From assembly GCA_017408825.1 (NCBI GenBank), contig JAFQTX010000022.1:62001-126000 (forward strand): a stretch of 64,000 nt of DNA, in the 5' to 3' direction. The translations under genes were made by a program, and so were the position numbers. This document shows positions 42,116 to 50,743 of this stretch, one piece after another. Below the pieces are notes generated by a model that worked only from the letters and a program-made list of their open reading frames with translations, ran no database searches and was not told where the DNA came from. The stretch is from Alistipes sp. (GTDB taxonomy: Bacteria > Bacteroidota > Bacteroidia > Bacteroidales > Rikenellaceae). The stretch's first letter is position 1. Every line of letters starts with the position of its first letter.

Positions 42116-42200
42116 GGAGAGGTGGCAGAGTGGTCGATTGCGGCGGTCTTGAAAACCGTTGAGCTGCGAGGCTCCGGGGGTTCGAATCCCTCTCTCTCCG
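42116..42200 (+). tRNA. tRNA-Ser (UGA)
   Basis: The 85-nt gene has the class II long variable arm. The acceptor GGAGAGG pairs with TCTCTCC (one G-U), the discriminator is G, and the anticodon loop CTTGAAA has anticodon TGA between GCGGT and ACCGT. The T-arm is GGGGG TTCGAAT CCCTC. CCA is not encoded. Confidence 0.95.
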
Positions 42201-42217
42201 CTGATTTTGATGCAGAG

Positions 42218-42250
42218 CAGATGACTTATTAGTCATCTGTTTTTGTTTTT
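42218..42250 (+). terminator. Terminator of tRNA-Ser
   Basis: CAGATGACT (42218-42226), loop TATT, AGTCATCTG (42231-42239), then TTTTTGTTTTT. Nearly the same stem sequence as the displaced tRNA-Cys terminator at 7418. Confidence 0.85.
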
Positions 42251-42254
42251 GGGA

Positions 42255-42427
42255 TTATTAGGACCATTGGGACATTAAGACACTTAAGATGGTTGCGGCC
42301 GAAACAACAGCGTGATACCTAACCTCATAATGGTCTTATGGTCCTAATGGTCTTAATGGTCCTAAAAAAACAAAGACATTAAGATGGGTACGGCCGAAAC
42401 AACAGCCGATACCCGACCTCGTAATGC
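42255..42427. repeat. Dispersed repeat after tRNA-Ser
   Basis: Two internal subunits share GCGGCCGAAACAACAG or CGGCCGAAACAACAG followed by GATACC...ACCTC and GGTCCTAATGGTCTTAATGG. The same phrases are at 34262-34412. No coding signal. Confidence 0.6.
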
Positions 42428-42436
42428 CCTATTGTC

Positions 42437-43885
42437 TTACTGGCTTAGTGTCTCATTTTGTATAATATCCAACAATTTCTCCAACATTGCATCCTTCCCC
42501 GAAAGGTAATCTTCGGCGATGTATGGAATGGCAATATCTGGCATCAATACTCCATCAACAGCAAGGGTATATTCATCATACTCAGAGGTTGATACCGATG
42601 CCTCGTATAACAGCGATGAGAACCACACATCTCCTGTCACGGCCTCCCCATAACGAAGAGCATTGCGCCAAAGAGGTTCTCCCACCAATGTGGCTGAATC
42701 GTTGTATTGCAGGATGTTGCAAAACGACGCTGCTATCGAGGAAGTATTTCTACTCATTAAAATGTAGATATGCACATCATCGCAAATATATAACTCAGGA
42801 TTGAGGTCGATCGTCTTCACTACGCAACTATCGGGTAATGATATCGTTTGCCCCACCATATCCTTCGTAATAAACTCATAGTCGGCTTCGGTTTGCGAGG
42901 AGACCCTTAGTCTTTGCGACTTCATATAGGGGATTGTGTGGCGGTTGATAAACAGCGATAAAAGGTTGTCAAACATATACCCACTACCACCTGTATTATA
43001 TCTGAGGTCGAGGATAATATTTTTGCACCCCTTGGCCTTAAACTTTTCAATATTTGATTGCAAGACTTTGATAATTCTCGGATTATAAAAGCGAGTGAAC
43101 TTTGGCAATGCGATATAACCACATTTAGCCGAGTCGTACATACGAATATTATTATCCATTGACTCCTCAATAGCTAACGATGAAGAGGCTTTTTGGGCCT
43201 TCATACCCTCTGTTGTTATCGTCATCAGCTCACCATTACGAATTAGCTGTATGGTATAATCCTTTGGAAGGTGCTGAAAATAGTAGTTTTGCAGCAAAAA
43301 ATCAGGCGAGGTGTAACGATCGTGGTAATTGTATTCGAGCAGATGGGATGATTCTATGCCATTAATCGCAACAATCATATCTCCTCTATGAAATAGTGGG
43401 TTTACGGAGCTGTTTACAATCAAGGTGTCTTCAACCATCAGCAAGTTGAAACCAAGACCTCGACGTTTTTTAAGGAAGTCCCTCTTGGTCTTATAGACAC
43501 GAGCGTCAATTGGTATTCTGGCACCTATACGATAGTGTGGGTCGATGTCGTGCAACCAGTCGATATAGGGACGTAGTATGTAAAACAAATCAGAGGTTAG
43601 CAGCGTATCTTTACCCAATTTTGCGCAGCGTGTGTTTATCTGCTGAAGCAGCTCCGCCTTTATTGTCGGGGTCAGCAACGAATCAACAGTAGGATGTGTC
43701 GCACTAATTGGCAAATCTGCCCAATCACCATAGTGTACCGTCTGAAGGTCACAGATAGCTGCAGCGCTATTTTTCACAGCAACCGAACGTCGCTTGATAC
43801 TCTCAACATCGAGAGTTTCACCAGAGGTCTGTGCCCACGATGTCTCTACACAGAGTAGCAGACAAAGCAACAATAGCCATTTCAT
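42437..43885 (-). CDS. S41-family peptidase (C-terminal processing protease-like)
   Basis: The 482-aa product has a signal peptide (MKWLLLLCLLLCVETSWAQ). A PDZ-like segment follows (NPLFHRGDMIVAINGIESS), then the S41 core: KNIILDLRYNTGGSGY, and IYILMSRNTSSIAASFCN, where the serine nucleophile of tricorn/CtpA enzymes is expected in the SS pair. The catalytic Lys is not clear by eye. The VDGVLMPDIAIPY strand near the end also fits S41. Likely periplasmic or surface exposed. It is a monocistronic gene; substrate unknown. Confidence 0.8.
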   Translation of the reverse strand: MKWLLLLCLLLCVETSWAQTSGETLDVESIKRRSVAVKNSAAAICDLQTVHYGDWADLPISATHPTVDSLLTPTIKAELLQQINTRCAKLGKDTLLTSDLFYILRPYIDWLHDIDPHYRIGARIPIDARVYKTKRDFLKKRRGLGFNLLMVEDTLIVNSSVNPLFHRGDMIVAINGIESSHLLEYNYHDRYTSPDFLLQNYYFQHLPKDYTIQLIRNGELMTITTEGMKAQKASSSLAIEESMDNNIRMYDSAKCGYIALPKFTRFYNPRIIKVLQSNIEKFKAKGCKNIILDLRYNTGGSGYMFDNLLSLFINRHTIPYMKSQRLRVSSQTEADYEFITKDMVGQTISLPDSCVVKTIDLNPELYICDDVHIYILMSRNTSSIAASFCNILQYNDSATLVGEPLWRNALRYGEAVTGDVWFSSLLYEASVSTSEYDEYTLAVDGVLMPDIAIPYIAEDYLSGKDAMLEKLLDIIQNETLSQ

Positions 43886-44116
43886 ATAACAACAGATTAA
43901 GGAGTCTGCCTAAATATCACATAAGAGAACCGGCAGACGCTTTTAAATATTCGTATCACTTGTAGGATAACGTTTTAGTTGGGGGGTTATTGCTCGTAGG
44001 TGCTAAGCGACGCTATTTACGCCCATTTTTTATTCAAACAATGGCCACTATGAGGTTTACCTAAATTAGGAGATTTTAAGAGATTTAACGACAGCCATAG
44101 TTCCGTTACCCCCCCC
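43886..44116. other. Intergenic space
   Basis: Contains no recognised gene; the right end has runs of eight C and ten A (44109-44126) next to the terminator. Confidence 0.5.
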
Positions 44117-44158
44117 AAAAAAAAAACTACCCCCAGGAGACCACTCTCCTGGGGGTAG
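44117..44158 (-). terminator. Strong terminator of the large lipoprotein gene
   Basis: A 14-bp perfect stem, CTACCCCCAGGAGA (44127-44140) with TCTCCTGGGGGTAG (44145-44158), followed on the minus strand by ten T and then eight G. Confidence 0.9.
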
Positions 44159-44177
44159 TGAAAGTTACTTCTACGAA

Positions 44178-46919
44178 TTAGTTATTCTGGAAGTATACTA
44201 CTGATGATACCTGCGTACCCTCGCCATTCTTAGTGATAATCTTGAAAGTGCGGCGTGCACCAGAGTCGTTAGCCGACAGCACAATGCGAACATAGATTGC
44301 TGCACCACCATCGCACCATGGCTCAAGAGTCACAAAGCTCCCAGGATTGGTGGTAAGTGGATCTGTGCCAGGGACCTGAACATCATCGGTGGTAATCTCT
44401 CCGAAGCTAAATGCCTTAGCCATAAGCTGTGACATAAGCTCTGTGTTAGCTGCGAGGCTCTTCATCTCATCACCTGGAGTGTAGGTCTTACCATTGATAG
44501 TGATATTCTCGAAGCGATACCAATCGCCTACTGAGCCAGCGCCAGGCCCAAAGCCCGTACTCTTAGAGCCATCAGCAGCATTGTTGAAGATGGTGTATGA
44601 GATACCCTCAACCACAGGCTCGTCGCCACCCTCGTTGCCACCAGCAGATGTGCCAGCCTGACGGATGATCGTAGACTTAACATTTTGACCATCCTTATAT
44701 GCATAGCCCTCGTGCTCTGGGAATGTACATACCACCTCGCAAGCACGTGCTGCACCTGTATTAGCCTCGATATCTGCCAACCACCAAGTGTCGATAACCT
44801 TGCCATCGCCATCACGCTTATAATCAACCTTTACCCAGTCAATCTCAGCGCCACGCACACCATTAGTGTAGTCGTAGCACTTAAACTCTGCGCTGCCATA
44901 GAGCAACTGCTCGTTGTGTGAGTCACCACCCCAATCGGTAGCATCTGCACCATCAACCTTGATTACCCAGTAGCTCAAGCCCCAATCCTGCTGTGCTGCT
45001 GCATCGTGCTGGAACTCTGCGCCGAGGCCACCCCAGAATTCAATACTCTTAACGCCTGAGTTAGCTGGCTGAGTTACGAAGAACTGCCTGAATGCCGACT
45101 TAGCACCACCCTCGAACTCGTAGCCCTCAGGAGCGTTATATGTGCAGCATACCAAAGCCTTACGCTCAGCACCAGTAGTATTCTCCGATGCTGTGGCAAG
45201 CAGGTGAGTAGAGTTGTGCTTACCCTCAGCATCCTTGCCATACTCTACCGTGAGCCAATCAACGATAGGACCATTAGCAGCACCCTCACGGCACTCGATA
45301 ACCACGCTGCTGTAGAGCAACTGCTCGTTGTTCTTATTATCGTCCCAAGACTCTGCGTACACGCCATTTACAGCGATTACGCACCAGCCAAGACTCTGCT
45401 TATCGACACCTGCGCCCGAGATTACCACGTCGCCTACACCACCACCAAACGTCAAGATCTTAGATGTGGTGAAGCCACCCTGTGTTATGGTGATAACCTT
45501 GGTGCGGCAAGCCTCAGTAACGATATAACCATCAACATCAGGGAATGTCGCCGTTACGGTTGCAGAGCGCTCTGCGGTATTCTCGTTAGGCTGTGCGGTG
45601 ATATACCAGTGTGTACTACCATCGGTGCGGTATGATACGGTGAGCCACTCAGCAACCTCGCCAGTAGCGTTGTCGATGCACTCGAACTCTACGCCCGTGT
45701 AGAACTGCGTATTCTGTGCGCCCTCACGTGTTACCCAATCAGCACCTGTATCACGTGTCTGAGCATACCAATAACCACCATCCCTATCGGTCACGCCGTC
45801 GCAAGAGATCTTCTGCAATGCTGCGTTAAGGTCACCGATATACTGCAAGTCACCCTTTACGGCATCAAGGTCAAGACGTGTAGCCTTCTCAATGTCGAGC
45901 AATACATTCTTAAGATTGTTATCCTCAAACTTATAAGCAGTATCCGAAGCATCAAACGTATACTTTGCCTTATCGGTATTAACGATATATTTGTAGCCAC
46001 CCACGCTCACAGGAGGAACAGCCATATAGATGCCGTTACCTGGCTCAGCAGCCGATGTAAGACCCTCCAAAGCAAGAGGTGTGGTAAGCGTTGTGGTGAT
46101 GCTCTTAGATGTTGCATCCCAGAAGATTACAGCCTCGTCAGCAAATACCGCAGCGTCGGTTGTATGCCACTTATAGCCCTTTTCGGTATCGTTGTAGTAG
46201 TCGGCATAGTTGCGTGCGATAGCTGCACCACCACCAGCGATAGGATTATCTACCGATACAAGCTCTACGGACTTAATCTGCTCATTGCCATAGAGGCCTG
46301 TTGCCGAGTAAGGTAAGAAACGAAGGATGGTACCTACTATGTCGAACTTTGCCTCAAGTTTAATCTCAGTCGCACCCTCCTCGACTACGGGAACATCTAT
46401 ACGACCACTCACCATACGTATATACTCTGGGTTGATAGCGCCCGCCGCAGCCTGCGACTGTGCTGCGTTGTAGTTGAACTCTACCTTACGTGCCGAGCAA
46501 CCATCATAAGCCGCATTTGAGCCGTAGGCAATCCACGCCTTACCACCCTGAGGCATAGCCGCAAAGTTGAAAGTGGCCTTACCATCCTCAGCAATAGAGG
46601 CTATGGTCTGCTCCTCTCGCAAGGCGTAAGATGCGCTACCATCAGCACCTACGTACCAAGCGACAACCTTGTCTGTATCGAGCCACTTGAGTGTCTGGCC
46701 ATCGTTGAGTGCCACACGTGTAGCGTCGTCGCCAATCACCGCCTCAACAACGTAGCTTACTGCCGTAGGCTCGGGATCGGGATCGGGAGTAGGCTCCTCG
46801 GTATTGTCATCATTAGGCTCTTTAGGAACTTCGGTATTGTCCTCCGAGCAGGCTGTCAAGACACCAAACGATAGTGCGAAGGCAGCCATGAACATCATTG
46901 ACTTAAAGATTCGTTTCAT
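44178..46919 (-). CDS. Large surface lipoprotein with fimbrillin-like head and BACON-like repeats
   Basis: The 913-aa product is lipid-anchored at Cys24 (GVLTACSEDN), followed by an acidic Pro/Glu/Asp linker. Residues 55-350 resemble fimbrillin-type proteins (TRVALNDGQTLKWLDTDKVV). Three domains of about 110-130 residues follow, each with a NEQLLYSS/NTQFYTG strand, an EW/DWLTV strand and a closing ITQ/VTQ strand: about 360-490, 490-620 and 630-760. These are BACON-like. A last beta domain near 780-913 ends VVYFQNN. Likely a surface adhesin or glycan binder. It is co-transcribed with a 47-aa gene just upstream. Confidence 0.7.
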   Translation of the reverse strand: MKRIFKSMMFMAAFALSFGVLTACSEDNTEVPKEPNDDNTEEPTPDPDPEPTAVSYVVEAVIGDDATRVALNDGQTLKWLDTDKVVAWYVGADGSASYALREEQTIASIAEDGKATFNFAAMPQGGKAWIAYGSNAAYDGCSARKVEFNYNAAQSQAAAGAINPEYIRMVSGRIDVPVVEEGATEIKLEAKFDIVGTILRFLPYSATGLYGNEQIKSVELVSVDNPIAGGGAAIARNYADYYNDTEKGYKWHTTDAAVFADEAVIFWDATSKSITTTLTTPLALEGLTSAAEPGNGIYMAVPPVSVGGYKYIVNTDKAKYTFDASDTAYKFEDNNLKNVLLDIEKATRLDLDAVKGDLQYIGDLNAALQKISCDGVTDRDGGYWYAQTRDTGADWVTREGAQNTQFYTGVEFECIDNATGEVAEWLTVSYRTDGSTHWYITAQPNENTAERSATVTATFPDVDGYIVTEACRTKVITITQGGFTTSKILTFGGGVGDVVISGAGVDKQSLGWCVIAVNGVYAESWDDNKNNEQLLYSSVVIECREGAANGPIVDWLTVEYGKDAEGKHNSTHLLATASENTTGAERKALVCCTYNAPEGYEFEGGAKSAFRQFFVTQPANSGVKSIEFWGGLGAEFQHDAAAQQDWGLSYWVIKVDGADATDWGGDSHNEQLLYGSAEFKCYDYTNGVRGAEIDWVKVDYKRDGDGKVIDTWWLADIEANTGAARACEVVCTFPEHEGYAYKDGQNVKSTIIRQAGTSAGGNEGGDEPVVEGISYTIFNNAADGSKSTGFGPGAGSVGDWYRFENITINGKTYTPGDEMKSLAANTELMSQLMAKAFSFGEITTDDVQVPGTDPLTTNPGSFVTLEPWCDGGAAIYVRIVLSANDSGARRTFKIITKNGEGTQVSSVVYFQNN

Positions 46920-46954
46920 GTTGTATCCGTTTTAGTTATTAATTTCCCAGCTCG

Positions 46955-47098
46955 CTATTCCCACCTATCCTCCGTTTCGGTGTCATAAGTGAAATCGCCC
47001 TGACCACCCTGATTGTACCAAGGGTCTGAGGCTTCAAAACCACGCTCTACCTCGATATTGAGCTGCTCAATGTCGGGAGCTTTGTAATCTCTTTTCAT
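46955..47098 (-). CDS. 47-aa protein upstream of the large lipoprotein
   Basis: A small gene with ATG at 47098. The product begins MKRDYKAPDIEQLNIEVERG, then an acidic and Gly-rich stretch ending TEDRWE. Similar short proteins (MKK-Y-x-P-x-IE pattern) often precede surface lipoprotein genes in Bacteroidales (remembered pattern). No signal peptide. It follows a good promoter, and the large lipoprotein starts 35 bp downstream, so the two form an operon. Function unknown. Confidence 0.65.
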   Translation of the reverse strand: MKRDYKAPDIEQLNIEVERGFEASDPWYNQGGQGDFTYDTETEDRWE

Positions 47099-47185
47099 AG
47101 TGAATAAATTTTATGTGTGTTAATATCTACTATTTTAGACCATCTATTGCACCAGCCAAAGTTGGAATAGGCTTAAGCATATAAT

Positions 47186-47217
47186 CAAATGTAAAGTTAC
47201 AAAAAAAATATCACAAA
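47186..47217 (-). promoter_or_regulatory. Promoter of the 47-aa gene and large lipoprotein
   Basis: Minus-strand TACATTTG (47186-47193) with TTTG 20 bp upstream (47214-47217). Start about 47179, leader about 80 nt. Confidence 0.65.
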
Positions 47218-47612
47218 ATCGAAATGTTTCAAAACAAGTGGACACAAATGGACTTATCCTAACATAAAATACTGATATTAGATAAGTTGTGTCATCGTGG
47301 GACATTTTCAAAAGTGGATTGTGAGGAGGATATTTTTTGCCCACAAGGCCCACTTAAACAATATTTTTCGTGAGCATACACACCCAAACGGATGATTGAA
47401 CATAGATCAGCATCATCCACTTTTAGACGCACTCAGTCGCACACCAAACTATTGATTTTACGCGCATTAGCACGATAAACATAAAAATCATTCTATATTT
47501 AAGCCATACGCATTAGCTTTTTCGGTGATAAATTCATAACTTTACATAGTAAATCTCAATATATTGAATCGCATTTTCTGTATCGACAGTCAAAAATTTA
47601 ATACATCATACT
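47218..47612. other. Divergent intergenic region before susC
   Basis: No gene is convincing here. A weak -7-like box TAACTTTA (47537-47544) may serve the susC operon; a binding site for the locus regulator would be expected in this space but was not identified. Confidence 0.4.
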
Positions 47613-50600
47613 ATGAAACGATTCTTACTAACTATGCTTCTACTCCTCTGCGCAAGTTCTATCTATGCACAGAGCCGACGCATCGAAGGTAGAGTTACCT
47701 CTGAGGAGGATGGCGAGCCGCTAATTGGCGTCTCGGTGACCATTAAAGGGACATATACGGGCGTAGCTACCGATGTCAATGGCCACTACGCAATAACCCT
47801 TCCTACGGCTGGCGAACATCTACTTGTGTTCACCTACATAGGTTATAGCAACGAGGAGCGCAGGGTGTCGGGGGCAACCACAACTATGGATGTGGTGATG
47901 CGCACCGACGCAACGATGATCGAGGAGGTGGTAGCCATAGGCTACGGTACAATGCGCAAGAGCGACCTTACGGGTGCTGTAGCATCAGTATCAAGCGAGC
48001 AGCTCACCAAGACCCCAGCAGCTGGTATCGACAAGGCGTTGCAGGGTCGTGCGGCAGGTGTTACCGTAAATGCCTCGTCGGGACAGCCAGGTGCTGGCGC
48101 TGAGGTGCGTATTCGTGGTATCGGCACCGTAAACGACTCATCGCCAATATATGTTGTTGATGGCGTGATCACCTCAGACATCAACTACCTAAACCCCAAC
48201 GACATAGCATCGACAGAGATTTTGAAGGATGCCTCGTCTACGGCCATCTACGGCTCACGAGGTGCTAACGGCGTTATCATCATCACCACGAAGAGCGGCT
48301 CTAAACAGTCGAAAGTTAATGTTGAGTTCAACGCCTACGTAGGTATTCAAAATCGCTGGAACAAGCTCAGCCTTATGGGCACGGAGGAGCAGGCTCGCAC
48401 CGAGGTGACGATGCAGGGCCAGCAGTCGCAGATCAACTACTTCAACCAGAATGGCTTCAACCAGTGGCTCTCGACATATAAACTCGGCAGCAGCTCGTTC
48501 TACCCCGTAGTCAAGAGCAGCACAACACCCAACGGCCTCGACTACTCGGCGATAAACACCGACTGGCAGGACGAGGTGTTCAAGGCAAATGCCGTAATCC
48601 AGAACTATCATCTCGCTGTATCGGGCGGTAGCGATAAATCGACATACGCAATCAGCGCCAGCTACTTCAACCAAGATGGCACGATTATGGGCTCTAACTT
48701 CAACCGTCTGACGCTGCGTGCCAACACCACATACACCATCACCAAGTGGCTCAAGATTGGCGAGAACATATCGTTCGTCACCTCCGAGGGTCGCAACGCT
48801 ATGAACAACAGCTCAAGCCCTGGCGCTTCGGTGCTCTCGGCAGCGATAGCCATGGCACCATGGGATCCTACGCACTATCCCGAGGGCTCGTATAATGCCG
48901 CAGGCGAAGATCTTAGCGGCCGCATATCGGCATCGTCGAACTTCCGCAACGTAACAAACCCATTCTCGATGGTGGAGATGTCGCACCCGCTCAACAAGAG
49001 TGAGCGCTGGATAGGTAACATCTTCCTCGAGCTACAACCCGTAAAGGGTTTAACATTCCGCTCGGAGGTTAGTATGGATCTTGCCAACGGCATGAACCGA
49101 ACTTTCAAAGATAAGTACTACTACTCGGACTACGACAAGAACGACAAAAACTTTATATCACGCAGTATGAGCCGTGCGCAGACCATGCGCTACGACAATA
49201 TCCTCACCTACAATGGCGAGTGGGGCAAGCACTCACTTACGGCCATGGTGGGTCAAACCACCGAGCAGTATAACTACTACTCAATAGGTGGCTCTGGCTC
49301 GACAATTACCAACCCTGCGCCAAACAACTGGTATCTTAACCAGGCTACGGAAGATCTCTCGGAGGCTGGTGACTCGGCATTGCGTACCCGTATGTTCTCG
49401 TTGCTCGGCCGTGTCCACTACTCTTACGACAACCGCTACCTCATCACGCTGAACTTCCGTGCCGATGCCTCGTCGAAGTTCCCCGAGAACCTCTGGGGCT
49501 ACTTCCCATCTACGGCTATCGCTTGGCGCATCTCCGAGGAGTCGTTCCTCGAGGATGTCGATATTCTCGACAACCTCAAGCTACGTTTCGGCTGGGGACA
49601 GATTGGCAACGACAAGATCGGCAGCAACAGCTTCACACAGCTGATGTTCAACGCAGGACCTACCTTCGTAGACTATCCGTTAGGCGTAAATCAGGAGCTT
49701 GTGCCTGGTGCTACGGTGCTTACATATGTCAATACGGGCGGAAAGTGGGAGACCACCGAGCAGCTCAACTTAGGTGTGGACCTCAGCATGTGGGGCGGTA
49801 AGCTGATTGCTACCGTGGACCTCTTCAAGCGTGACACCAAAGATATGCTACTCTCAGTAGCAGCACCTGCACACGTGGGCAACCGCTACGCCTCAACAGC
49901 CAACGTAGGTACTGTGACCAATAAGGGCCTTGAGCTAACCCTCGCCCACTACAACCGCATTGGCGAGGTTGGCTACTCGATAAATGGCAACGTGTCGTTC
50001 ATCAAAAACGAGCTCGTGGCGCTCAACGGCGGTGAGCGTGTATATGGCGACCGCTCAATATGTGACAAGGGCTTAGCGCTATGGACCTTGTGGGGCTATG
50101 AGTATGAAGGCATCTACCGCACCAACGAAGAGGTCCTCGAGCACCAGCACGCACAGTCCTCACTCACTGTCACGGAGCACGCTGGCGATGCACGCTACAA
50201 GGACCAGAATGGCGATGGTCTTATCAACGATGATGACCTCGTGGATATAGGCAACCCATTCCCTTGGCTAACCTACGGCCTTAATCTCGGACTCGACTGG
50301 AAGGGTCTCGACGTCTCGATCTTCTTCCAGGGTGTTGCGGGCAACGAGATCTACAACGCCCTACGCCTACGCACCGAGGGTAAGGGTCAGGAGGCTACGC
50401 TAAGTACCTCAATGCGTGATGTGTGGAGCATTACAAATCCTAAGGGTTCGATACCTAACCCATGGGGCAGCTCACGCAACTTCGAGAACTCGAGCCGCTA
50501 TGTTGAGAGTGGCGCATATCTCCGTCTTAAGGATGTCACCATCGGCTACACACTACCTAAGAAGTGGACAGATAAGATGCATATGAACCGCTGGAGATTC

Positions 50601-50732
50601 TATATCTCGGCAAGCAACCTACTCACCTTTACCAACTACTCGGGCTACGACCCAGAGGTTGGTGGCGGCGTAGACTACGGCAACTATCCACAGTCACGCA
50701 CCATTATGTTCGGAACAAACATAAACTTCTAA
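47613..50732 (+). CDS. SusC-type TonB-dependent outer membrane transporter
   Basis: The 1039-aa product imports oligosaccharides across the outer membrane with SusD. It has a signal peptide (ending SSIYAQ), then a carboxypeptidase-like domain (RIEGRVTSEEDGEPLIGVSV to about residue 105). The plug starts at EEVVAIGYGTMRKSDLTGAV with the SusC signature DASSTAIYGSRGANGVIIIT, and the 22-strand barrel ends RTIMFGTNINF. No sigma/anti-sigma N-terminal extension is present. It heads a seven-product plus-strand operon with SusD and glucanases, so its cargo is probably beta-glucan oligosaccharides. Confidence 0.96.
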   Translation: MKRFLLTMLLLLCASSIYAQSRRIEGRVTSEEDGEPLIGVSVTIKGTYTGVATDVNGHYAITLPTAGEHLLVFTYIGYSNEERRVSGATTTMDVVMRTDATMIEEVVAIGYGTMRKSDLTGAVASVSSEQLTKTPAAGIDKALQGRAAGVTVNASSGQPGAGAEVRIRGIGTVNDSSPIYVVDGVITSDINYLNPNDIASTEILKDASSTAIYGSRGANGVIIITTKSGSKQSKVNVEFNAYVGIQNRWNKLSLMGTEEQARTEVTMQGQQSQINYFNQNGFNQWLSTYKLGSSSFYPVVKSSTTPNGLDYSAINTDWQDEVFKANAVIQNYHLAVSGGSDKSTYAISASYFNQDGTIMGSNFNRLTLRANTTYTITKWLKIGENISFVTSEGRNAMNNSSSPGASVLSAAIAMAPWDPTHYPEGSYNAAGEDLSGRISASSNFRNVTNPFSMVEMSHPLNKSERWIGNIFLELQPVKGLTFRSEVSMDLANGMNRTFKDKYYYSDYDKNDKNFISRSMSRAQTMRYDNILTYNGEWGKHSLTAMVGQTTEQYNYYSIGGSGSTITNPAPNNWYLNQATEDLSEAGDSALRTRMFSLLGRVHYSYDNRYLITLNFRADASSKFPENLWGYFPSTAIAWRISEESFLEDVDILDNLKLRFGWGQIGNDKIGSNSFTQLMFNAGPTFVDYPLGVNQELVPGATVLTYVNTGGKWETTEQLNLGVDLSMWGGKLIATVDLFKRDTKDMLLSVAAPAHVGNRYASTANVGTVTNKGLELTLAHYNRIGEVGYSINGNVSFIKNELVALNGGERVYGDRSICDKGLALWTLWGYEYEGIYRTNEEVLEHQHAQSSLTVTEHAGDARYKDQNGDGLINDDDLVDIGNPFPWLTYGLNLGLDWKGLDVSIFFQGVAGNEIYNALRLRTEGKGQEATLSTSMRDVWSITNPKGSIPNPWGSSRNFENSSRYVESGAYLRLKDVTIGYTLPKKWTDKMHMNRWRFYISASNLLTFTNYSGYDPEVGGGVDYGNYPQSRTIMFGTNINF

Positions 50733-50743
50733 AACTAAGAGCT

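Noticed and set aside
42041..42232. Open frame running through tRNA-Ser
   Set aside because: It is made by the tRNA sequence itself.
47144..47353. Open frame of 69 codons upstream of the 47-aa gene
   Set aside because: It overlaps a good promoter for the 47-aa gene and has no recognisable features.
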